Source: Puniceibacterium sp. (GTDB lineage: Bacteria; Pseudomonadota; Alphaproteobacteria; Rhodobacterales; Rhodobacteraceae). Taken from it: a stretch of DNA of 41,193 bases. The number at the start of each line of letters is the position of its first letter. Within the stretch, counting starts at the first letter, position 1. Where the stretch lies: positions 1-41,193 of the forward strand of contig JAGXGV010000101.1 of the NCBI GenBank assembly GCA_024636635.1, given 5' to 3'. Shown here piece after piece: positions 35,336-41,193 of the stretch. A program made the translations under genes and the position numbers. The notes beneath the pieces are model-generated. The model worked only from the letters and a program-made list of their open reading frames with translations. It had not been told where the DNA came from and did no database searches.

Positions 35336-35770
35336 ATGCGTTACCTGAGCCTATATCTGACTGGCCTGATCTTTGGCGTCGGCATCGCAATCTCTGGGAT
35401 GGCGAACCCGGCCAAGGTGCTGAACTTCTTCGATCTTGCCGGAACCTGGGACCCCAGCCTCGCCTTCGTCATGGGCGGCGCGGTGATCGTGACCTTCCTC
35501 GGCTACCGCTTCGTGCTGAAGCGACCGATGCCCGTGCTGGAGGACCGCTTTCACCTGCCGACCAGCCGCGTGATCGACGTGCGCCTGTTGGGTGGGTCAG
35601 CCGTGTTCGGCATCGGCTGGGGCATCGCAGGCTTCTGTCCCGGCGGTGCGCTGCCCGCGATCGGCACGGGCGACGCGTCCGTTTTCATCTTCGTCGGTGC
35701 CCTGCTGACTGGTATCCTGCTGGCCCGCGGCATCACCGCCTCCCGCGCCCCGCGCGCAGCTACAGCCTGA
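35336..35770 (+). CDS. YeeE/YedE-family sulfur transporter, second half (DUF6691)
   Basis: A 144-residue membrane protein with GLIFGVGIAISGMANPAKVLNF at the start, DVRLLGGSAVFGIGWGIAGFCPGGALPA with the conserved cysteine, and a last helix. It is the usual partner of the preceding half-transporter, starting 5 bases after it. The pair probably imports or exports small sulfur species across the inner membrane. Confidence 0.85.
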   Translation: MRYLSLYLTGLIFGVGIAISGMANPAKVLNFFDLAGTWDPSLAFVMGGAVIVTFLGYRFVLKRPMPVLEDRFHLPTSRVIDVRLLGGSAVFGIGWGIAGFCPGGALPAIGTGDASVFIFVGALLTGILLARGITASRAPRAATA

Positions 35771-35785
35771 GAGAAGGATCGAGAC

Positions 35786-36670
35786 ATGACCGATTTCCCC
35801 GTCGACATGACCGTCACACCCGAAGTCACAGCATTTTTTGACGAGGCCACGAACACGATCAGCTATGTGGTCAAGGACCCCGCATCGACATCCTGCGCCA
35901 TCATCGACAGCGTGATGGACATCGACTATGCAGCCGGCCGCATCACGTATGACCATGCGGATGCCATGATCGCCTTCGTCCGCGACAATGGCCTGACGCT
36001 GGAATGGCAGATCGAAACGCACGTCCACGCCGACCACCTGTCTGCCGCGCCCTATATCCAGAATGCGCTGGGCGGCAAGATCGGCATCGGCGACAAGATC
36101 ATGGTCGTGCAGGAAACCTTTGGAAAGATCTTCAACGAGGGGACAGAGTTCCAGCGTGACGGGTCGCAGTTCGACGCATTGTTCAAGGACGGTGACACCT
36201 ATGCGATTGGAACCATGCCCGCCTTTGCGATCTACACGCCGGGCCATACGCCCGCCTGCATGGTGCATGTGATCGGCAACGCGGCCTTCGTCGGCGACAC
36301 GCTGTTCATGCCCGATGGCGGATCGGCCCGCGCCGATTTCCCCGGCGGCGACGCGGCGACGCTGTACGACAGTATCCAGCGGGTGCTGACGTTGCCGGAC
36401 GACATGCGCCTGTTCATGTGCCACGACTACGGCCCGAACGGCCGCGACATCCAATGGGAAACCACCGTGGGCGACGAGAAGGCCCACAACATCCACGTCG
36501 GCAAAGGTGCGTCGAAGGCAGACTTCGTCAAATTCCGCACCGAGCGGGACGCGACGCTTGCGGTGCCAAAGCTGATCATCCCGTCGCTTCAGGTGAACAT
36601 GCGCGCGGGAGAGCTGCCGCGCGACAGTGACGGAAACATCATGCTCAAGGTGCCGGTCAACGGATTGTAA
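35786..36670 (+). CDS. Persulfide (sulfur) dioxygenase, metallo-beta-lactamase fold
   Basis: A 294-residue enzyme that oxidises glutathione persulfide to sulfite with O2 in the cytoplasm. The iron site is visible: HVHADH (79-84, with His79, His81, Asp83, His84), His154 in TPGHTP, Asp171 in FVGDTLF and His213 in MCHDYG. The long insert around PDGGSARADFPGG is the PDO/Blh type. It is followed 25 bases later by the phosphatase-SQR fusion. A strong GAGAAGGA site precedes it. Also annotated in relatives as Blh or sdoA. Confidence 0.88.
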   Translation: MTDFPVDMTVTPEVTAFFDEATNTISYVVKDPASTSCAIIDSVMDIDYAAGRITYDHADAMIAFVRDNGLTLEWQIETHVHADHLSAAPYIQNALGGKIGIGDKIMVVQETFGKIFNEGTEFQRDGSQFDALFKDGDTYAIGTMPAFAIYTPGHTPACMVHVIGNAAFVGDTLFMPDGGSARADFPGGDAATLYDSIQRVLTLPDDMRLFMCHDYGPNGRDIQWETTVGDEKAHNIHVGKGASKADFVKFRTERDATLAVPKLIIPSLQVNMRAGELPRDSDGNIMLKVPVNGL

Positions 36671-36695
36671 GTGAGTTTAGGAGGAGGAAAAGGTC

Positions 36696-38366
36696 ATGGA
36701 TATTAGAGAGATCACGCAGGACGTGTCGGTCGCGCCGCAGATCGCGGTAGATGACATGGCTGCGATCAGGGCGGCGGGCTTTGCCAGCGTCATCAGCAAC
36801 CGCCCGGATGATGAAGAAGCGGGTCAGCCATCCTTCTCGGATATCCGTGCCGCAGCAGAAGCCGAGGGCCTGAAGGTGGACCACATCCCCGTCAGATCGG
36901 GTCAGATCACGGATGCGGATGTGGTGGCCTTCGGCAAGGCGCTCGCCAATCTGCCCGGCCCCGTGCTGGCCTTTTGCAAGTCCGGCACGCGGGCCGCAAC
37001 GCTCTGGACGCGGACGCAGGTGGGCAAGCAGTCTGCGTTCGACCTGGTGGTGCGCACCCAGGCGGCGGGCTACGATATGACCGCGACCGTGGCGCAGTTT
37101 GCCGCCACCGACGTCAAGCATATCGCGGCCCCCGATGTCCGCGCCGACATCGTCATCGTCGGCGCGGGGTCCGCCGGAATTGCCGTCGCCGCCAGCCTGC
37201 TGACGCGGGACAGGACGCTCGACATCACCATCATCGACCCGTCAGAGGTGCATTACTATCAGCCCGGCTGGACGATGGTCGGCAGCGGCGTGTTCGACGC
37301 AAAGGATACCAAGCGTCAGACCGCAACGCTGATCCCGGCCGGTGTGACCTGGATCAAGGCATCGGTGGCGGAATTCACCCCCGACGCGGATGCGGTCATT
37401 CTGGCCGACGGGCGCGTCGTGGGCTACGGCCGCCTGATCGTCTGTCCGGGGCTTGAACTGAACTGGGACGGCATCGCAGGGCTGAGCGAGACGTTGGGCC
37501 GCAATGGCGTCACGTCGAACTATCGCTATGACCTGGCCCCCTACACCTGGAAACTGGTGCAGGGGATGAAGACGGGCCGCGCGATCTTTACCCAGCCCCC
37601 CATGCCGATCAAATGCGCCGGTGCGCCGCAGAAGGCGATGTATCTGTCCGGCGACGCCTGGTCCCGGCGCGGCGTGCTGAAGGACATCGACATCCAGTTC
37701 ATGAACGCGGGCGGGGTGCTGTTCGGGGTCAAGGAATACGTGCCGGCGCTGATGGAATACGTCGCCAAATACGACGTGGCGCTGAATTTCTTCCATACGC
37801 TGACGGCGGTGGACGGTGATGCCAGGACCGCAACCTTCAAGGTGGCGAAGCCCGACGCCGACCCCACAGACGTCACGGTCGATTTCGACATGATCCATGT
37901 CTGCCCGCCGCAGCGGGCCCCGGCGTTCATTCGCAATTCGCCCCTTGCGGACGCGGCAGGCTGGATTGACGTGGACCAGGCCACCCTGCGCCACAAGACG
38001 CATGAGAACATCTGGAGCCTTGGCGACGTGACGAACGCGCCGAATGCCAAGACGATGGCCGCGGCGCGCAAGCAGGCCCCGGTCGTGGCCGCCAACGTGA
38101 TCGCCGACATCGCGGGCAAATCCCCGGCTGCCATCTATGACGGCTACGGGTCCTGCCCACTGACGGTGGAGCGTGGCAAGATCGTGCTGGCCGAATTCGG
38201 CTATGGCGGCAAGCTGCTGCCAAGCTTTCCGACGTGGTTGATCGACGGCACCCGGCCCAGTCGCCTTGCCTGGACGCTGAAGGCGCAGGGGCTGCCGCAG
38301 GTTTACTGGCACGCCATGCTGAAAGGCCGTGAATGGATGGCCGAGCCAGAAAAGACGCCTGCCTGA
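36696..38366 (+). CDS. Fusion of DSP-like domain with sulfide:quinone oxidoreductase
   Basis: A 556-residue two-domain protein. Residues 1-110 are the TIGR01244/DUF442 phosphatase-like domain with CKSGTR (Cys94, Arg99) as its active loop. From about residue 148 an FAD-dependent oxidoreductase begins (DIVIVGAGSAGIAVA) and continues as an SQR-like domain with HYYQPGWTMVGSG, cysteines in VCPGLEL, IKCAGAPQKAMYL and HVCPPQ, and a C-terminal FAD motif WSLGDVTNAPNAKT. SQR oxidises sulfide to polysulfide or persulfide and reduces quinone. A very strong AGGAGGAGG ribosome site precedes it. The DSP-like domain sits in Blh proteins in other species; here it is attached to the SQR. Confidence 0.87.
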   Translation: MDIREITQDVSVAPQIAVDDMAAIRAAGFASVISNRPDDEEAGQPSFSDIRAAAEAEGLKVDHIPVRSGQITDADVVAFGKALANLPGPVLAFCKSGTRAATLWTRTQVGKQSAFDLVVRTQAAGYDMTATVAQFAATDVKHIAAPDVRADIVIVGAGSAGIAVAASLLTRDRTLDITIIDPSEVHYYQPGWTMVGSGVFDAKDTKRQTATLIPAGVTWIKASVAEFTPDADAVILADGRVVGYGRLIVCPGLELNWDGIAGLSETLGRNGVTSNYRYDLAPYTWKLVQGMKTGRAIFTQPPMPIKCAGAPQKAMYLSGDAWSRRGVLKDIDIQFMNAGGVLFGVKEYVPALMEYVAKYDVALNFFHTLTAVDGDARTATFKVAKPDADPTDVTVDFDMIHVCPPQRAPAFIRNSPLADAAGWIDVDQATLRHKTHENIWSLGDVTNAPNAKTMAAARKQAPVVAANVIADIAGKSPAAIYDGYGSCPLTVERGKIVLAEFGYGGKLLPSFPTWLIDGTRPSRLAWTLKAQGLPQVYWHAMLKGREWMAEPEKTPA

Positions 38367-38373
38367 GACCTAC

Positions 38374-38398
38374 CGCGCCGGGGAACATCCTCGGCGCG
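38374..38398 (+). terminator. Hairpin between SQR fusion and SulP gene
   Basis: CGCGCCG (38374-38380) and CGGCGCG (38392-38398) pair over 7 bp with an 11-base loop, 7 bases after the stop codon. No T-run. It may separate or attenuate transcription between the sulfide oxidation genes and the transporter, but the short gap suggests that read-through occurs. Confidence 0.4.
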
Positions 38399-38422
38399 TC
38401 CCTGCCTTGAAAGTTCCCTCCC

Positions 38423-40156
38423 ATGACCTCCGCCGTGTTCGTCCGCTATCTGCCGATCCTGACCTGGGGCCGGACCTACAACCGCGCCAACCTGTCCAAC
38501 GACCTTGTCGCCGCCGTGATCGTGACGATCATGCTGATCCCGCAGTCGCTGGCCTATGCCATGCTGGCGGGCCTGCCGCCCGAGGCGGGGCTTTATGCCT
38601 CGATCGCGCCGATCATCCTGTATGCGATCTTCGGCACCAGCCGGGCGCTGGCGGTGGGGCCGGTCGCGGTCGTGTCGCTGATGACGGCGGCGGCGATCGG
38701 CAATGTCGCGGATCAGGGCACGATGGGATATGCGGTGGCAGCATTGACGCTGGCAGCATTGTCGGGCGGCATGATGATCCTGATGGGCGTGTTTCGGTTG
38801 GGGTTCCTTGCGAATTTCCTGTCGCACCCGGTCGTCGCGGGCTTCATCACCGCGTCGGGCATCCTGATTGCGCTTAGCCAGTTGAAGCATATCCTTGGCA
38901 TCAGTGCATCGGGTGACACGCTGCCGGAACTGGTGGAGACGCTGTTCGCGCATCTGGGCGACGTGAACCCGATCACGCTGGTGATCGGCGTCGGCGCGAC
39001 GGCCTTTCTGTTCTGGGTCCGCAAGGGATTGAACCCGCTGCTGCGCGGCTGGGGAGTGAAACCGGGGCTGGCCGGGGCGCTGACCAAGGCCGGGCCGGTG
39101 CTGGCGGTCGTGGTCACGACGCTTGCCGTCTGGGCCTTTGGCCTGTCGGATCAAGGCGTCAAGATCGTGGGCAGCGTGCCGCAAAGCCTGCCGCCGCTGA
39201 CGCTACCATCGTTTTCGCCCACCCTGATCGGGCAACTGTTGCTGCCGGCGCTGCTGATCTCGGTCATCGGATTCGTGGAATCGATCTCTGTGGCGCAGAC
39301 GCTGGCGGCGAAAAAGCGTCAGCGCATCGACCCGGATCAGGAACTGATCGGCCTCGGGGCCGCCAATGTGGCCGCATCGCTGACGGGCGGTTTTCCGGTG
39401 ACGGGCGGCTTTTCCCGCTCGGTCGTGAACTACGATGCCGGGGCCGACACGCCCGCTGCCGGTGCCTATACCGCCGTGGGCCTTGCCATCGCGGCCTTTG
39501 CGCTGACGCCGTTGATCTATTTCCTGCCCGCCGCGACGCTGGCGGCCACGATCATCGTCGCCGTGCTGTCCCTTGTCGATTTCTCGATCCTTCGGACAAG
39601 TTGGGCCTATTCCCGCGCGGACTTTGCCGCCGTTCTGGTCACGATCCTCGCGACCCTGTGGTTCGGGGTGGAAACCGGCGTATCGGCGGGCGTGATCCTG
39701 TCGATTCTGCTGCACCTCTACAAGACGTCCAAACCCCACATCGCAGAGGTCGGGTGCATCCCGGGCACCCAGCATTTCCGCAACATCAAGCGCCACGACG
39801 TCCAGACCAACCCCGCCATTCTGACCCTGCGCATTGACGAAAGCCTGTACTTCGCCAACGCCCGGTATCTGGAGGATTATGTCCTCGACCGCGTCACCCG
39901 CGACGGCGCGATCCGCGACGTGGTCGCGATGTGCTCTGCCGTGAACGACATCGACTTCAGCGCTCTCGAAAGCCTGGAGGCCCTGTCCACCCGCCTGTCG
40001 GACATGGACATCCGCCTGCACCTGTCAGAGGTGAAAGGTCCCGTGATGGATCGCCTGAATCGCAGCCATTTCCTCGATCATATGACAGGCAAAGTCTTCC
40101 TGTCTCAGTTCGAAGCGATTGAGAGCCTGCGCCAAAAAGTCCCCCCCGTCGCATGA
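38423..40156 (+). CDS. SulP-family anion transporter with STAS domain
   Basis: A 577-residue protein with a long membrane domain (about 10-14 helices; IVTIMLIPQSLAYAMLAGLPPEAGLYAS, FGTSRALAVGPVAVVSLMT) and a cytoplasmic STAS domain from about residue 445 (ILTLRIDESLYFANARYLE, NDIDFSALESL). SulP proteins carry sulfate or bicarbonate. Following sulfide-oxidation genes it most likely exports or exchanges sulfate or sulfite; bicarbonate uptake is an alternative given the Calvin cycle genes. Its stop overlaps an ATG of the next frame. Ribosome site weak. Confidence 0.88.
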   Translation: MTSAVFVRYLPILTWGRTYNRANLSNDLVAAVIVTIMLIPQSLAYAMLAGLPPEAGLYASIAPIILYAIFGTSRALAVGPVAVVSLMTAAAIGNVADQGTMGYAVAALTLAALSGGMMILMGVFRLGFLANFLSHPVVAGFITASGILIALSQLKHILGISASGDTLPELVETLFAHLGDVNPITLVIGVGATAFLFWVRKGLNPLLRGWGVKPGLAGALTKAGPVLAVVVTTLAVWAFGLSDQGVKIVGSVPQSLPPLTLPSFSPTLIGQLLLPALLISVIGFVESISVAQTLAAKKRQRIDPDQELIGLGAANVAASLTGGFPVTGGFSRSVVNYDAGADTPAAGAYTAVGLAIAAFALTPLIYFLPAATLAATIIVAVLSLVDFSILRTSWAYSRADFAAVLVTILATLWFGVETGVSAGVILSILLHLYKTSKPHIAEVGCIPGTQHFRNIKRHDVQTNPAILTLRIDESLYFANARYLEDYVLDRVTRDGAIRDVVAMCSAVNDIDFSALESLEALSTRLSDMDIRLHLSEVKGPVMDRLNRSHFLDHMTGKVFLSQFEAIESLRQKVPPVA

Positions 40157-40173
40157 CGTTAGCAGGAGCTGGA

Positions 40174-40803
40174 ATGATGTCGCTGCCTCACGCGATCATG
40201 GTCGGCGCCTCCATACTTCTTCTGGTCGGTTATCACGTATTTCTCTTAGTCAGAACGACCCGCACGCCCGCGGCGACGACATTTGGTCAGCACAGTATTG
40301 CCCGAAAGCACTGGCTGAAACACTACACAAGAGCGAAGTCGGAAATTCTCGTCATTCAGACTTTGCGTAATTGGATGATGTCGGCGACATTTCTGGCATC
40401 GACATCGATTCTGGTCGCGCTCGGTATCCTCGGAATTATTAGCGCCAGTGACAAGATTACGGGTCTGACTCAAGAATTGCATCTTGCTGGCGCTGCTGGC
40501 GAGCAGATATTGCTACTCAAGGTTACGATCATACTGTTCCTGTTCATGACCGCATTCTTCGCCTGCAATTTATCGACCCGATTTATAAATCATGCGGGTT
40601 TCACGCTGAATATTCCCAAGAGCCCGGATGATGATCTGCCCTTCCTTGACCGCTATTAGGACATCGAATGCGGTTCGCTATTCTACTTTTTTGGGCTAAG
40701 GTGCCTCTACCTTTCGGTGCCGATGGTCATGTGGCTGCTGGGACCGGCTTGGCTGTTGGCCGCGACCGTCGTGCTGATACTCGTCCTCTACACGTTCGAC
40801 TAA
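40174..40803 (+). pseudogene. DUF599 membrane protein with an in-frame stop codon
   Basis: The DUF599 pattern is clear: a first helix, then WLKHYTRAKSEILVIQTLRNWMM, SATFLASTSILVALGIL and FINHAGFTLNIP, typical of this family. At 40657 the frame hits TAG after FLDRY. The same frame then continues GSLFYFFGLRCLYLSVP, VMWLLGP and LVLYTFD to a stop at 40801-40803, which is the normal C-terminal helix. Without that TAG the protein would be about 210 residues, the usual size. Start chosen at 40174 because AGGAG lies at 40164-40168. Function of DUF599 is unknown. Either a recent nonsense mutation, a sequencing error, or a shortened but working protein. Confidence 0.75.
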
Positions 40804-40833
40804 TCTGGACAGAATACTATACATCTTGCCGCT

Positions 40834-41193
40834 TTAAACAACGACCACCTGCCCTGCACTCACAAGATTGGTGTCGCGGTTGGCGTTTGAAAACCAGTCG
40901 GCCAAGGCCGCGACGGCGTGAATCTCAAGATTCTGCCGCCCGCTGCCATATTTCATCGGCACTCCCTGCGCGGTGATGAAGCTGACCTGATAGGCTGTCG
41001 TAGGGTCCAACGCATGCGATCCGGCAAAGGCCTGCACGATGCGCTGCCCTTTGGGATTTTCCAGCTTGAGAAACAGGGTCAATCCGCGGAATCGTTTCAG
41101 ATAACCGCCCATCTGACCGAACGGATCGCAACTGAACGTCCGCTCGATGTTCTCTTCCATCATGTCGCAGATTTCCTGCCCTGTCAGTGTCAC
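40834..41193 (-). CDS. 5'-nucleotidase C-terminal domain protein, SoxB-like, cut by the edge
   Basis: The frame is open to the right edge; 119 residues are visible. TLTGQEICDMMEENIE, GLTLFLKLENPKGQRI and AYQVSFITAQGVPMKYG match the 5'-nucleotidase C-terminal domain, the part shared by UshA and SoxB. SoxB is the Mn-dependent thiosulfohydrolase of the Sox system. The N-terminal metallophosphatase domain is outside the window, so SoxB, a SoxB paralogue and a nucleotidase cannot be distinguished. The cluster of sulfur genes to its left favours a sulfur role. Confidence 0.6.
   Translation of the reverse strand: MTLTGQEICDMMEENIERTFSCDPFGQMGGYLKRFRGLTLFLKLENPKGQRIVQAFAGSHALDPTTAYQVSFITAQGVPMKYGSGRQNLEIHAVAALADWFSNANRDTNLVSAGQVVVV

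Noticed and set aside
40657-40659. TAG as a recoded (pyrrolysine) codon
   Set aside because: Nothing in the window suggests pyrrolysine use, and the position is not a conserved functional residue; nonsense mutation or error is simpler.
1-41193. CRISPR arrays, tRNA or rRNA genes
   Set aside because: No spaced direct repeats beyond the single 14-bp tandem copy, and no tRNA- or rRNA-like sequence was recognised in the short gaps.
40834-41193. Firm naming as soxB
   Set aside because: Only the shared C-terminal nucleotidase domain is visible; the domain that would distinguish SoxB lies outside the window.

Overview
The window is GC-rich DNA that reads like an alphaproteobacterium of the Rhodobacterales. 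The basis is protein family resemblance, dense ATGA/TGATG gene overlaps, and the gene set: a C-family (cbb3-like) oxidase, cio-type bd oxidase, cbb operons and a sulfide-oxidation operon. It encodes a thiosulfate- and sulfide-oxidising, CO2-fixing metabolism. This assignment is an inference; no rRNA or other marker gene is present.

Layout. (1) 1-1276: insertion-sequence debris (an IS110-type transposase end, an IS3-type fragment) abutting a truncated periplasmic binding protein gene. (2) 1277-7962, minus strand: a five-gene respiratory operon, ccoN-like, ccoO-like, a tri-haem cytochrome c, a TsdA-type thiosulfate dehydrogenase and a copper P-type ATPase, with palindromes in front of it. (3) 8237-10181: a graveyard holding the end of a histidine kinase, the end of lgt, and an IS30 transposase split by a 109-bp MITE-like element. 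(4) 10226-17124: cbbR, then green-type (form IA) cbbL, cbbS, cbbQ, cbbO, and a second, convergent cbbR. (5) 17218-28602, plus strand: cbbF, P, T, G, K, A, a possible broken gene, cbbE, a thioredoxin-fold protein, cbbZ, cbbY and a FGGY kinase resembling D-ribulokinases. A 13-bp perfect hairpin ends the run. (6) 28707-32926, minus strand: peroxiredoxin, EF-hand protein, cydA, cydB, a DUF2474 micro-subunit and a periplasmic DsrE protein. (7) 33047-40156: an Rrf2/NsrR-like regulator, a methyltransferase, then rhodanese, DUF2892, two YeeE/YedE halves, a persulfide dioxygenase, a phosphatase-SQR fusion and a SulP transporter. (8) 40174-41193: a DUF599 gene with an in-frame stop, and the end of a SoxB/5'-nucleotidase-like gene running off the edge.

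How it fits together. Thiosulfate (TsdA) and sulfide/persulfide (SQR, PDO, rhodanese) would supply electrons; the cbb3-like oxidase and the bd-type quinol oxidase would deliver them to O2; RuBisCO and a nearly full Calvin-cycle set would fix CO2, with CbbZ, CbbY and the kinase disposing of or salvaging side products. No carboxysome genes, CRISPR array, tRNA or rRNA gene were seen. The most interesting items are the TsdA-tri-haem-cbb3 operon, the kinase-containing cbb salvage module, and the MITE caught inside an IS30 transposase. Several apparent frameshifts fall in homopolymer runs, so sequencing error must be excluded for those.
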